A stretch of DNA of 64,000 nt. Origin: Kitasatospora sp. NBC_00315. GTDB taxonomy: Bacteria; Actinomycetota; Actinomycetes; Streptomycetales; Streptomycetaceae. The first letter of the stretch is position 1. Each line of letters begins with the position of its first letter. The notes beneath the pieces were generated by a model. The model saw only the letters and a program-made list of their open reading frames with translations. It was not told the DNA's origin and made no database searches. The stretch lies in NCBI RefSeq assembly GCF_041435095.1, contig NZ_CP108025.1, positions 4,960,001 to 5,024,000 of the forward strand. Direction: 5' to 3'. The translations under genes were made by a program, and so were the position numbers. Below, one piece after another: positions 26,673 to 40,300 of the stretch.

Positions 26673-27845
26673 CTAGGGCAGCACCGGGTTGCCGAGCATC
26701 ATCAGGTGGCCGTCGCCGACCCGCGAGAGGATCACCGTCACGCTGTTCGGCCCCTCCGGCTTCAGTTTCCTGCGCAGCTCCTCGGGGGTGGTCGCGAGCC
26801 CACGCTTCTTGATCACCACGGTGCCGGCGCCGCGCTCGCGCAGCAGGGCCCTCAGCCGCTTGACGTTGTACGGCAGGACGTCGGTGAGCTCGTAGGCGTG
26901 CGCGTGCGGGGTGGACACCAGGCGGTCCGAGGTCAGGTACGCGATCATCGGGTCGATCAGCCGGCCGTCCACCTCGCCGGCCACCTCGGCCACCAGGTGG
27001 GCGCGGATCACCGCGCCGTCGGGCTCGTAGAGGTAGCGCCCGACCGGCCCGGGGGCCGGGTCCGGCAGGTCGCCGCCGGTGAGGCTGGCGCCGTGCGGGA
27101 GCAGGGTCGCCCGGTGCCGGTGCGCGGCCCCGGTGCCGAACCAGAGCACCGCCTCCTTCACGTCGCCGTGGTCCGAGACCCACTCCGCCTCGGCGTCCTC
27201 GGGCACCAGCTCGTGCGGGACGCCCGGCGCGATCTTCAGGGCGCCGACCGGTGTGCGGCGGGCCGCCGTGATCGCCCAGGACAGCGGCGGGGAGTACGCC
27301 TCGGGGTCGAACACCCTGCCCTTGGAGGTCCGGCGGGCGGGGTCGGTGAACACCGCGTCGTAGCCCGCCACGTCGATCTCCCCGACGTCCGAGCAGCGCA
27401 CCTCGATCAGTTCGGCCAGGCCCAGCGCCGCCGCGTTGGCCACGGCGGCCGCGCAGGCCGCCGGGTCGCGGTCGACGGCGAGCACGGCGATCCCCTGCCG
27501 GGCCAGCGCGATCGCGTCCCCGCCGATCCCGCAGCACAGGTCGGCCAGCCGGCGGACACCGAGCGCGGCGAAGCGCCGGGCCCGCCACTCGGCGACGCTG
27601 CGCCGGGTGGACTGCTCGACCCCGTTCGGCGTGAAGTACATCCGCGCGGCGTCGTCCCCGAACTTGGCCTGCGCCCGCTGCCGCAGCCTGGCCTGCGCCA
27701 GGGCGGCCGACACCAGCTCCGCCGGGTGGTCCCGGCGCAGCCGGGTGGCCAGCGCCAGCTCGTCGCCGGGGGCGTACGCCCGCAACTCGGCGAGCAGCGA
27801 CTGCCCCTCGGGGGTCAGCAGGGCCTGAAAGCTCTCGGTCTCCAC
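26673..27845 (-). CDS. Class I SAM-dependent methyltransferase with THUMP-like domain
   Basis: The GTG at 27845, preceded by GGGGAGA, gives 390 residues. The middle holds a Rossmann methyltransferase: LADLCCGIGGDAIALARQG (motif I), VLAVDRDPAA, and FTDPARR (a DPxR active-site motif of nucleic-acid methyltransferases). The C-terminal part (VVIKKRGLATTPEELRRKLK) matches the THUMP-like domain of this actinobacterial family. An rRNA or tRNA substrate is likely but unknown. It is divergent from groES across the CIRCE region. Confidence 0.8.
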   Translation of the reverse strand: METESFQALLTPEGQSLLAELRAYAPGDELALATRLRRDHPAELVSAALAQARLRQRAQAKFGDDAARMYFTPNGVEQSTRRSVAEWRARRFAALGVRRLADLCCGIGGDAIALARQGIAVLAVDRDPAACAAAVANAAALGLAELIEVRCSDVGEIDVAGYDAVFTDPARRTSKGRVFDPEAYSPPLSWAITAARRTPVGALKIAPGVPHELVPEDAEAEWVSDHGDVKEAVLWFGTGAAHRHRATLLPHGASLTGGDLPDPAPGPVGRYLYEPDGAVIRAHLVAEVAGEVDGRLIDPMIAYLTSDRLVSTPHAHAYELTDVLPYNVKRLRALLRERGAGTVVIKKRGLATTPEELRRKLKPEGPNSVTVILSRVGDGHLMMLGNPVLP

Positions 27846-27963
27846 CCGGCCATTCTCCCCGGCCGGCCGGGTCGCTCCCGCTGACCGGCCCGGCCGCTCG
27901 GGCGGTCCGTGCACCCGTGCGGCCCGTACGCGCTTGCGGTTTCGGTAATCGCCCCGCGCGCCG

Positions 27964-27990
27964 TTGGCACTCTGGTTGACTGAGTGCTAA
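27964..27990. promoter_or_regulatory. CIRCE operator 1
   Basis: TTGGCACTC, 9 bases, GAGTGCTAA: the HrcA-binding CIRCE element with one mismatch (TTGG for TTAG) and canonical spacing. It covers the -35 of the groES promoter. Confidence 0.88.
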
Positions 27991-28004
27991 CCGCCGCCTA
28001 TGGT
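27976..28004 (+). promoter_or_regulatory. groES promoter
   Basis: TTGACT, 17 bases, TATGGT fits a strong vegetative promoter. The start near 28011 falls at the left arm of CIRCE 2, so both operators bracket the promoter. The leader to groES is about 120 bases. Confidence 0.75.
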
Positions 28005-28009
28005 CATCG

Positions 28010-28037
28010 TTAGCACTCCCCACCGGGTGAGTGCTAA
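28010..28037. promoter_or_regulatory. CIRCE operator 2 with 10-base spacer
   Basis: Perfect arms TTAGCACTC and GAGTGCTAA (extendable to 11 base pairs each) separated by 10 bases instead of the usual 9. It lies over the predicted transcription start. Confidence 0.85.
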
Positions 28038-28096
28038 CGGTGAAGCGTGTCTGACCCCCGCGACGGCAGGCACGCAGTCACCACAAAGACCTGTAG

Positions 28097-30184
<2,088 letters not shown>

Positions 30185-30226
30185 TCCACCGACGCCCTGC
30201 CGGCGAGCGAGCCGGTGAGTCGGTGA

Positions 30227-30271
30227 CCGCGGGCCCGGTACGCACCCTGGTGGTGCGTACCGGGCCCGCGG
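30227..30271 (+). terminator. Terminator after groEL1
   Basis: A perfect 20-base-pair inverted repeat with loop CTGGT, 42 bases after the stop. No T-run. Given its strength it should end the groES-groEL1 transcript. Confidence 0.72.
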
Positions 30272-30325
30272 CGTTGCGGGCCCGGGCGTCCGCTGTTCCA
30301 ACGTTCAACCACATATCAGAGGAAT

Positions 30326-30354
30326 TTTGCGCTCCGCAAAGAATGCCTTATAAC
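30326..30354 (+). promoter_or_regulatory. LysR gene promoter and palindromic operator, predicted leaderless
   Basis: TTGCGC (30327-30332), 16 bases, TATAAC (30349-30354); the ATG at 30361 is seven bases after the -10 box and there is no ribosome binding site, so the mRNA probably starts at the ATG. A perfect palindrome TTTGCG-CTC-CGCAAA (30326-30340) of the LysR-type T-N11-A form covers the -35, suggesting autorepression. Confidence 0.6.
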
Positions 30355-30360
30355 TGAGCC

Positions 30361-31362
30361 ATGATCGAGGCCCGCCATCTCCGCGTCCTGCGAGCCGTCG
30401 CGCGGACCGGCTCCTTCTCCGCCGCCGCCCGCGAGCTCGGCTGCACCCAGCCGGCCGTCAGCCAGCAGATGAAGGCCCTGGAGAAGTCCGTCGACACGCC
30501 GCTGGTGGTGCGGGCCGGGCGCGGCATGCAGCTCAGCGAGGCGGGCCTGGTGCTGCTCAAGCACGCCAACGGCATCCTGGCCGGGCTGTCCGCCGCGGAG
30601 GAGGAGGTGGCCGCGATCGCCGGCCTGCGGGCCGGGCGGGTACGGCTGGTCTCGTTCCCGACCGCGAGTTCCACCCTGGTGCCGCCCGCCGTCGCCCGCC
30701 TGCGGGCGAGCCATCCGGGCGTGCGGGTCTCGCTGGTCGAGGCGGAGCCGACGGAGTCGCTGTCGATGCTGCGCGCCGGCGAGTGCGAGGTCGCGCTGGC
30801 CTTCCGGTACCCGGACTCCCGGGGCGGCGCCGTCCTGCCCTCCCCGCACAACACCCCGCGCGAGGCCCGCGCCGAGGCCACCCTGGAGGCCGCCGCCGCG
30901 GCGGCCGCCGGCGACTGGTCGGACCTGGTCGTCCGGCCGCTGCTGGACGACCCGCTGGTCGGCCTGCTGCCCGCCGCGCACCCGCTGGCGGGCCGTGACG
31001 GGCAGCGGACGGTGGACCTGGCCGAGCTGGCGCGGGAGCAGTGGATCGCCGGCTGCCCGCAGTGCCGGGGTCATCTGGTGGAACTCTGCGAGGCAGCGGG
31101 TTTCGAGCCCCGGATCGACTTCGCCACGGACGACTACCCGGCCGTGGTCGGCCTGGTCGCGGCCGGGCTCGGGGTGGCGGTGCTGCCGGGGCTGGCGCTG
31201 GACTCGGTGCGCCACGAGGGTGTGTCGGCGGTGCCGCTGCGGGCCGCCTCCGGCGCGCCGGCGATCCGGCAGGTGGTCGCCCTGACGCTCGCGGACCTCG
31301 CCGACGTCCCGGCCGTCTCGCTGATGCTCGACCGGCTGACGGAGTCCGCGGCCGGGCGGTGA
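30361..31362 (+). CDS. LysR-family transcriptional regulator
   Basis: A 333-residue regulator. The winged helix-turn-helix occupies residues 1-60 (HLRVLRAVARTGSFSAAARELGCTQPAVSQQMKALE). The effector domain runs from about 90; it carries an Ala-rich insert (about 160-185) and a C-x2-C motif in GCPQCRGH (about 232). The effector and targets are unknown. The gene is single, with its own promoter, and convergent with whiD. Confidence 0.9.
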   Translation: MIEARHLRVLRAVARTGSFSAAARELGCTQPAVSQQMKALEKSVDTPLVVRAGRGMQLSEAGLVLLKHANGILAGLSAAEEEVAAIAGLRAGRVRLVSFPTASSTLVPPAVARLRASHPGVRVSLVEAEPTESLSMLRAGECEVALAFRYPDSRGGAVLPSPHNTPREARAEATLEAAAAAAAGDWSDLVVRPLLDDPLVGLLPAAHPLAGRDGQRTVDLAELAREQWIAGCPQCRGHLVELCEAAGFEPRIDFATDDYPAVVGLVAAGLGVAVLPGLALDSVRHEGVSAVPLRAASGAPAIRQVVALTLADLADVPAVSLMLDRLTESAAGR

Positions 31363-31525
31363 CCGTCCGTCACGGGACCGGCGTGTCGGGAGGCTCCGGC
31401 GTGCCGCGGTGCCCTGGGCGTGTCGCGGCGTCGCGGGGTTCCGGGCGTGCCGCGGTGTACCCGGGCGGGCAGCCGGGCCGGGGCGCCCCCTGGCCTCCCG
31501 ACATGGCCCGCGGGCACCGGGGAGA

Positions 31526-31549
31526 CCGTGAAGAAACGTTTCTTCACGG
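31526..31549. terminator. Perfect 24-base palindrome between the LysR gene and whiD
   Basis: A perfect 24-base palindrome (arms CCGTGAAGAA and TTCTTCACGG with an ACGT centre) 17 bases beyond the whiD stop. As RNA it folds into a 10-base-pair stem with a 4-base loop on either strand, so it can terminate both convergent genes; as DNA it could also be an operator. The 204-base gap holds nothing else except a repeated GGCGTGCCGCGGTG. Confidence 0.65.
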
Positions 31550-31566
31550 CGGGGGAGACGATGGCT

Positions 31567-31893
31567 CTAGCGTCGGACGCCCGTCGGCATGGTCAGGGGA
31601 ACCTCGGCCAGCCGGTTGCGCGAGCGGCCCATCAGCTCCTCGCGCTCGTCCTCGGTGAGGCCGCCCCAGACGCCGTACGGCTCGCGTACCGCCAGGGCGT
31701 GGGCGGCGCACTCGGTGCGCACCGGGCACCGCATGCAGACCTCCTTGGCGCTGGCCTCGCGCGAGCTGCGCGCGGCCCCGCGCTCGCCCTCCGGGTGGAA
31801 GAAGAGCGAGCTGTCCACGCCCCGGCAGGCTGCGGAGAGCTGCCAGTCCCAGAGATCCGCGTTGGGGCCGGGAAGGCGGGAGAAATCTGCCAT
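31567..31893 (-). CDS. whiD: WhiB-family iron-sulfur regulator WhiD
   Basis: A 108-residue WhiB-like protein whose first 35 residues (MADFSRLPGPNADLWDWQLS...) match WhiD, the late-sporulation regulator of Streptomyces. The [4Fe-4S] ligands are Cys23, Cys53, Cys56 and Cys62, followed by the GVWGG turn (74-78) that contacts the primary sigma factor, and a basic end. WhiD proteins bind sigma HrdB and are nitric-oxide sensitive. AAGGGA precedes the start. The position beside bldM supports the name. Confidence 0.93.
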   Translation of the reverse strand: MADFSRLPGPNADLWDWQLSAACRGVDSSLFFHPEGERGAARSSREASAKEVCMRCPVRTECAAHALAVREPYGVWGGLTEDEREELMGRSRNRLAEVPLTMPTGVRR

Positions 31894-32255
31894 GGCTCAT
31901 TCCCTTCAAGGGCTCGTCGGCGACTCGCCGGCCCGGTCTCTGCTCGGCGAGGCTTCAGTGCGCTGGTGTGGACACCTGGAAATATGACTTAAGGCAACCT
32001 CATGGACAAGTCACCCACAGAGTGGCACAACAGTCAATGACCGTACAAAAGCTATAAAAACGGGCAAAGTGGGCATGTAGTTCGGCGGGCGGGACTGCGT
32101 CAATCGAGTGGCCGGTGCGGGCGTGCGGTCCCGCACCGGCGTGCGCGTCGCGCGCCGACCGCGCACGAGCTGCGGAAAAGTGCGGCACGCGCCCCGCGAT
32201 GCGGCTGATCCGTAATGGGTTGGCCACGTACAGTGGTGGAGATGGCCCGGAAGGC
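31894..32255. other. AT-richer part of the whiD-bldM intergenic region
   Basis: The divergent gap between whiD and bldM is 543 bases. Its whiD-proximal half is unusually A/T-rich for this genome (notably 31980-32070, with AAAAGCTATAAAAACGGG). A minus-strand TTGCCC-16-TACGGT near 32045-32070 is a possible whiD promoter. I see no gene. Developmental regulators are expected to bind here, but no site beyond the sigma-BldN promoter is clear. Confidence 0.4.
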
Positions 32256-32283
32256 CGTAACTCATTCGGGTGACGGTCGTTGG
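32256..32283 (+). promoter_or_regulatory. bldM promoter of the sigma-BldN type
   Basis: CGTAAC, exactly 16 bases, CGTTGG. This matches the CGTAAC-N16-CGTTGA form known for sigma-BldN-dependent promoters, and bldM is the classic BldN target in Streptomyces. The predicted leader is about 145 bases. A CGGGTGA half-site, similar to the BldM target, lies within the spacer. Confidence 0.75.
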
Positions 32284-32436
32284 ATGTGCGGAGGCGGTTG
32301 GCGGGCGTCGGACGTCGGGAAGGATCGCGGGGAGAACCGGCGGTCAGCACGGGGTCTGTCGCCGAACGGCCGTGTCGGAGAGATTCGTACCAGCCAGGAG
32401 GCTCAACGTGACGCGGATCAGCAGCGGAGGACGGTC

Positions 32437-33048
32437 ATGACTTCCGTTCTCGTTTGCGACGATTCCCCGCTTGCCCGCGAGGCGCTTCGCCGCGCGGTCG
32501 CGACCGTACCCGGCGTCGACCGGGTCACCACCGCGACGAACGGTGAGGAGGTCCTCCGCCGCTGGGTGGCCGACCGTTCCGACCTCGTCCTGATGGACGT
32601 CCGGATGCCCGGACTCGGCGGCGTCGAGACGGTCAGGCGGCTGCTGTCCGCCGACCCGGGCGCACGCATCATCATGCTCACCGTCGCCGAGGACCTCGAC
32701 GGCGTCGCGCTCGCGGTGGCCGCGGGGGCACGGGGGTACCTGCACAAGGACGCCTCGCGCGCCGAACTGCGGGCCACCGTCACCCAGGCGCTCGCCGACC
32801 CGACCTGGCGGCTCGCGCCGCGCCGGCTGCGCAGCCCCGACATGGGTGCGGCGCCGACGCTGACGGCGCGTGAGATCCAGGTGCTGGAGGGCATGAGCCA
32901 CGGCCGCAGCAACGCGGAGATCGGCCGGGAGCTCTTCCTGTCCGAGGACACCGTGAAGACGCACGCCCGGCGCCTGTTCAAGAAGCTCGGCGCCTCGGAC
33001 CGCGCGCACGCGGTGGCCCTGGGATTCCGGTGGGGCCTGGTCCGCTGA
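32437..33048 (+). CDS. bldM: Orphan response regulator BldM
   Basis: A developmental regulator needed for aerial hyphae and sporulation, acting as a homodimer or a heterodimer with WhiI. The ATG at 32437, behind GGAGG, gives 203 residues starting [21 protein letters not shown]. The receiver has the conserved Asp54 (LMDVRMPG) and the LuxR-type helix-turn-helix is at about 140-195 ([43 protein letters not shown]). The near identity to BldM as I recall it and the BldN-type promoter support the call. Confidence 0.95.
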   Translation: MTSVLVCDDSPLAREALRRAVATVPGVDRVTTATNGEEVLRRWVADRSDLVLMDVRMPGLGGVETVRRLLSADPGARIIMLTVAEDLDGVALAVAAGARGYLHKDASRAELRATVTQALADPTWRLAPRRLRSPDMGAAPTLTAREIQVLEGMSHGRSNAEIGRELFLSEDTVKTHARRLFKKLGASDRAHAVALGFRWGLVR

Positions 33049-36190
<3,142 letters not shown>

Positions 36191-36210
36191 GCACACCCGC
36201 CCAGGCGCTC

Positions 36211-36243
36211 GCGAGGCCCGTCACCACCGGTGGCGGGCCTCGC
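36211..36243 (+). terminator. Hairpin after guaB
   Basis: A 15-base-pair stem with one wobble and loop ACC, 20 bases after the guaB stop. No T-run. It likely separates guaB and guaB3 transcripts. Confidence 0.65.
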
Positions 36244-36352
36244 CGCACGTCCGCCCGTCGGCCGCTGCGCCGCGCCGGCCCGCGGGTGCGGGATACTGGG
36301 GGCGGCCGGGGTGACCCGGCAGGTATGAGCGAGAAAACCGGAAGGGCTCGAA

Positions 36353-37480
36353 GTGACTGAGATCGAGATCGGGCGAGGCAAGCGCGGACGCCGGGCGTAC
36401 TCCTTCGACGACATCGCCGTCGTCCCCAGCCGCCGTACGCGGGACCCGAAGGAGGTCTCGATCGCCTGGCAGATCGACGCCTACCGCTTCGAGCTGCCGT
36501 TCCTGGCGGCTCCGATGGACAGCGTGGTCTCGCCGCAGCAGGCCATCGCCATCGGGCGGCTCGGCGGGCTCGGCGTGCTGAACCTCGAAGGTCTCTGGAC
36601 CCGCTACGAGGACCCGCAGCCGCTGCTCGACGAGATCGCCGCGATCACCGACCAGGCCGCCGCCACCCGCCGCCTGCAGGAGATCTACGCGGCCCCGATC
36701 CAGGCCGACCTGATCGGCCGGCGGATCAAGGAGGTCCGCGAGTCGGGCGTCGTGACGGCCGCCGCGCTCTCCCCGCAGCGGACCGCCGAGTTCTCCAAGG
36801 CCGTGGTGGACGCCGGCGTCGACGTCTTCGTCATCCGGGGCACGACGGTCTCCGCCGAGCACGTCTCCGGCGCGGCCGAGCCGCTCAACCTCAAGCAGTT
36901 CATCTACGAGCTGGACGTCCCGGTGATCGTCGGCGGCTGCGCCACGTACACCGCCGCCCTGCACCTGATGCGCACCGGCGCGGCCGGCGTGCTCGTCGGT
37001 TTCGGCGGCGGCGCCGCGCACACCACCCGCAACGTGCTCGGCATCCAGGTGCCGATGGCGACCGCGGTGGCCGACGTCGCCGCCGCGCGCCGCGACTACA
37101 TGGACGAGTCCGGCGGCCGCTACGTGCACGTCATCGCCGACGGCGGCGTGGGCTACAGCGGCGACCTCGCCAAGGCGGTCGCCTGCGGCGCGGACGCGGT
37201 GATGATCGGTGCCGCGCTGGCGCGGGCCACCGACGCCCCCGGCCGCGGCTTCCACTGGGGCATGGAGGCCGTCCACGACGAGCTGCCGCGCGGCAAGCGG
37301 GTGGACCTCGGTACGGTCGGCACCACGGAGGAGATCCTCAGCGGCCCGTCGCACACCCCCGACGGCACGATGAACCTCTTCGGCGCCCTGCGCCGCGCGA
37401 TGGCCACCACCGGCTACTCGGAGCTCAAGGAGTTCCAGCGGGTCGAGGTCACCGTCAACCCGGCGCTGCACCACGGCTGA
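36353..37480 (+). CDS. guaB3: GuaB3 family IMP dehydrogenase-like protein
   Basis: A 375-residue TIM-barrel paralogue of IMP dehydrogenase without CBS domains, starting (V)TEIEIGRGKRGRRAYSFDDIAVVPSRRTRDP. Where the enzyme has GPGSICTTR, this protein has GFGGGAAHTTR (about 216-226), so the catalytic Cys is absent. Phosphate-binding and flap-like regions (ADGGVGYSGDLAKAVACGADAVMIG) remain. The function of actinobacterial GuaB3 is, as far as I know, unsettled. It follows guaB after 160 bases, a conserved arrangement. Confidence 0.92.
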   Translation: MTEIEIGRGKRGRRAYSFDDIAVVPSRRTRDPKEVSIAWQIDAYRFELPFLAAPMDSVVSPQQAIAIGRLGGLGVLNLEGLWTRYEDPQPLLDEIAAITDQAAATRRLQEIYAAPIQADLIGRRIKEVRESGVVTAAALSPQRTAEFSKAVVDAGVDVFVIRGTTVSAEHVSGAAEPLNLKQFIYELDVPVIVGGCATYTAALHLMRTGAAGVLVGFGGGAAHTTRNVLGIQVPMATAVADVAAARRDYMDESGGRYVHVIADGGVGYSGDLAKAVACGADAVMIGAALARATDAPGRGFHWGMEAVHDELPRGKRVDLGTVGTTEEILSGPSHTPDGTMNLFGALRRAMATTGYSELKEFQRVEVTVNPALHHG

Positions 37481-37490
37481 CGACGCTCCA

Positions 37491-37532
37491 CGTCGAGGAG
37501 GCCCCCGCCGGTCGGCGGGGGCCTCCTCGACG
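37491..37532. terminator. Bidirectional terminator between guaB3 and a minus-strand membrane gene
   Basis: A perfect 20-base inverted repeat separated by two bases (effectively about 18 base pairs with a small loop), between convergent stops at 37480 and 37547. Confidence 0.75.
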
Positions 37533-37546
37533 TCCGGGGGGCGGAC

Positions 37547-38119
37547 TCAGCGCTCGTAGCCGAAGCGCCGGGTGGTGAGCCCGCCCGCCATGAGGGCGAT
37601 GCCGTAGAAGAGCACGTCGTAGACGCCGCGATTGGCCTGCCAGAGCTGGAAGGTGACGTCGCGGTCGGTGCCGAGCAGATCACCGACGGACGCGCCGGAG
37701 ACCTCGTGCAGCACGAGCGTCGCGTAGAAGAACTGGCCGAGGAAGAGCGCGGCCACCGCCAGCACCGCGCCGATCACCGGGAGCGCGGCGCCGCGGCCAC
37801 CGAGCCTGCCCAGCGGCCAGCCGATCGCCGCGCCCAGCCCGATCACCAGCCAGCTGAACTCGTGTTCGAGGGCCTTCATCACGAAGCCGTAGGCGAGTGC
37901 GCCGACCACGACCGCGGCCAGCGCCGCCGCGATCGCGCCGCCGAGGTTCGGCTCCCGCTTGGCGGTGGCGATCAGCGGGGCGTAGGCGTACGGCGTGGGG
38001 GCACCGGGCATGCCGGGAGCCACGTAGCCGGCCGGGGCCTCGTCGTGCCAGGCGGGCACGGAGTAGTGCGGAGCGGCCGGGCCCGCCGGGCCGTCGTGGC
38101 CGGGCTCGGATGCGGTCAT
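37547..38119 (-). CDS. Four-helix membrane protein with proline-rich head
   Basis: A 190-residue protein. The first 48 residues are Pro/Ala/Tyr-rich and cytoplasmic-looking (GYVAPGMPGAPTPYAYAPL); four hydrophobic segments follow (about 59-80, 88-101, 110-133 and 165-182). I recognise no family beyond an uncharacterised actinobacterial membrane protein. ATG behind GGGGGGAA. It is divergent from the first kinase gene across 276 bases, which hold no other feature I can support. Confidence 0.75.
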   Translation of the reverse strand: MTASEPGHDGPAGPAAPHYSVPAWHDEAPAGYVAPGMPGAPTPYAYAPLIATAKREPNLGGAIAAALAAVVVGALAYGFVMKALEHEFSWLVIGLGAAIGWPLGRLGGRGAALPVIGAVLAVAALFLGQFFYATLVLHEVSGASVGDLLGTDRDVTFQLWQANRGVYDVLFYGIALMAGGLTTRRFGYER

Positions 38120-38395
38120 GGTGGTTCCCCCCGGGGAAGCGTCGACACTCGGCGTCGAACGCTAGCAGCGCCGACGGCCGTGCGGACACAGCGTTTTGAT
38201 CACGGCTCGGGCACGAAGCGCCGGTTGTGCGCCGGTTCTCCACGGGCCGCCCCGGGGCGCCGCCCGGCGCAACGGACGGGCCGGGTGGTCGAGGACGTCC
38301 CCGACAGGGGATGATGGAGGCTTCGCGTCCGGGCCCGACCAGGGGTCGACGCGCCGTCACTTCGACCGCCGGCACCACATGGGGGAACACGCCAG

Positions 38396-40300
38396 ATGAC
38401 CGAGGCGCAGGGTTCCACCGGCCGTCTCCTGGCCGGACGTTACCGGCTGGACGCGGTGCTGGGTCGCGGCGGTATGGGTACCGTCTGGCGGGCCGAGGAC
38501 GAGATGCTCGGCCGGATCGTCGCCGTCAAGGAACTGCGCATGCACGGCGGCGTCGACGAGGAGGAGAAGCACCGGCTGATCGTCCGGACGCTGCGCGAGG
38601 CCAAGGCGACCGCGCGGATCAGGCACACGGCCGCGGTCACCGTCTTCGACGTGGTCGAGGAGGACGACCGGCCCTGGATCGTCATGGAGCTGGTGGAGTC
38701 CCGTTCGCTGGCCGAGGTGATCAAGGAGGACGGTCCGCTGACCCCCGTCCGGGCCGCCGAGATCGCGCTGGACCTGCTCGGCGTGCTCGGCGCCGCGCAC
38801 AGCCACGGCATCCTGCACCGGGACGTGAAGCCGTCCAACGTCCTGATCGGCGAGGACGGCAGGGTCGTGCTGACCGACTTCGGCATCGCGAGCGTCGAGG
38901 GCGATCCCTCGGTGACCTCCACCGGGATGCTGGTCGGCGCCCCGTCCTACATATCCCCCGAGCGGGCCCGCGGGCAGAAGCCCGGTCCGCCGGCCGACCT
39001 GTGGTCCCTGGGCGGGACGCTCTACGCGATGGTCGAGGGCCGGCCGCCCTACGACCGGGGTTCGGCGCTGGCCACGCTCACCGCGGTGATGACGGAGGAC
39101 CTGGGCACCCCGCACAACGCCGGGCCGCTGCGCCCGGTCATCGAAGGACTGCTGGAGAAGGACCCGGCCCGCCGCCTGGACGCCTCCGCGACCCGGGCGA
39201 TGCTCAGGCGGGTCGTCGCCGAGCACACCGTGAAGGCCGAGTCCACCACCCAGCAGGCCGTCCCGATCGAACCCGCCGACGCGCCGCCGGAGCCCGCTCC
39301 GAAGCGCGCGGTGAGCGGTCTGCTCGGGACGGTACGGGTGGGCAGCCGCTCGAAGGGCGACAAGTCCGCCGCCGCGCCCGTTCCCGCCCCCGGACCCGCC
39401 GCGCCCGCGACCCCGTCGCCCGTCGAGCCCGCCGCGCAGAGCGCCCGGCCGGCCGCTCCCGTCGCCGGGACGTGGTCCCGGGGCGAGACGCTGAGCGCCC
39501 GTGGCGCCGCCGGCGCGTCCTGGTGGGCCGCGAGCGCCCGCCGGCGCGCCGTGGTGGTGGCGGTGGTCCTGCTGCTGCTGATCGCCGGGGTGGTCGTGGC
39601 CACCCGGGCCCTGGGCGGATCGGACCGGACCGGGACCGGCGCCGCTCCCGCGGTGGGCGCCTCGACCACCGGCACGGGCCCGGCACCGGCCCAGGACGCC
39701 CAGAGCCCGGCCCCGGCGCAGAGCCCGGTCCAGAGCGCGGCCGTGAGCGGCCCCCCGGCTCCGGCCTCCCCGGCGGACCCGCAGCCCACCTCCACGGCGA
39801 GCACCACGGTGACCTCCGGGCCGGCTCCGGCGACCAACCCCGGTACGGCGGCGGTGCCGGCCGGCTACCGGCTGTTCGCCGACGCCTCCGGGTTCTCGAT
39901 CGTGCTGCCCGAATGGCTGGCCGACGGCGGCGCGGGCTACCACGCCACCAGCCGGAAGTTCGAGGGCCGCGGCGTGCGGCTGCTCGTCGACTGGACGCAG
40001 CCGGGCGGCGCGAGCGCGCTCGCCGACTGGCAGAACAGCGAGTCGAGCCAGAAGGGCCACAACTACCAGCGGGTCGCCCTGCAGGCCGTCACCTACCGGC
40101 AGTGGACCAACGCCGCCGACTGGGAGTGGACCTTCGACGGCAGCTCCCAGCGGATGCACTCGCTCAACCGGGGCTTCGTCACCGGGGGCGGCAAGTACGG
40201 CTACGCCCTCTACTGGACGATGCCCGACGCGGACTGGGCCTCGCCCGACTTCGCGCAGGCGCGGCAGACCGGGTTCGACACCTTCCAGCCGGCCCCGTAG
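38396..40300 (+). CDS. Transmembrane Ser/Thr protein kinase 1
   Basis: A 634-residue Hanks-type (PknB-like) receptor kinase. The N-terminal kinase domain is complete: glycine loop GRGGMGTV (23-30), Lys45 in VAVKEL, catalytic HRDVKPSN (141-148), DFG (161-163) and SPERARG. A Pro/Ala-rich juxtamembrane stretch leads to one membrane helix at about 382-402 and an extracytoplasmic part: a Ser/Thr/Pro linker, then a domain of about 145 residues (GYRLFADASGFSIVLPEWLADGG...). No PASTA repeats are present. The same outer domain type recurs in kinase 2 (41938-43620). Confidence 0.92.
   Translation: MTEAQGSTGRLLAGRYRLDAVLGRGGMGTVWRAEDEMLGRIVAVKELRMHGGVDEEEKHRLIVRTLREAKATARIRHTAAVTVFDVVEEDDRPWIVMELVESRSLAEVIKEDGPLTPVRAAEIALDLLGVLGAAHSHGILHRDVKPSNVLIGEDGRVVLTDFGIASVEGDPSVTSTGMLVGAPSYISPERARGQKPGPPADLWSLGGTLYAMVEGRPPYDRGSALATLTAVMTEDLGTPHNAGPLRPVIEGLLEKDPARRLDASATRAMLRRVVAEHTVKAESTTQQAVPIEPADAPPEPAPKRAVSGLLGTVRVGSRSKGDKSAAAPVPAPGPAAPATPSPVEPAAQSARPAAPVAGTWSRGETLSARGAAGASWWAASARRRAVVVAVVLLLLIAGVVVATRALGGSDRTGTGAAPAVGASTTGTGPAPAQDAQSPAPAQSPVQSAAVSGPPAPASPADPQPTSTASTTVTSGPAPATNPGTAAVPAGYRLFADASGFSIVLPEWLADGGAGYHATSRKFEGRGVRLLVDWTQPGGASALADWQNSESSQKGHNYQRVALQAVTYRQWTNAADWEWTFDGSSQRMHSLNRGFVTGGGKYGYALYWTMPDADWASPDFAQARQTGFDTFQPAP

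Noticed and set aside
31971-31975. GACAC near whiD as a WhiA binding site
   Set aside because: A single 5-base match occurs often by chance in this composition; no second site or supporting context.
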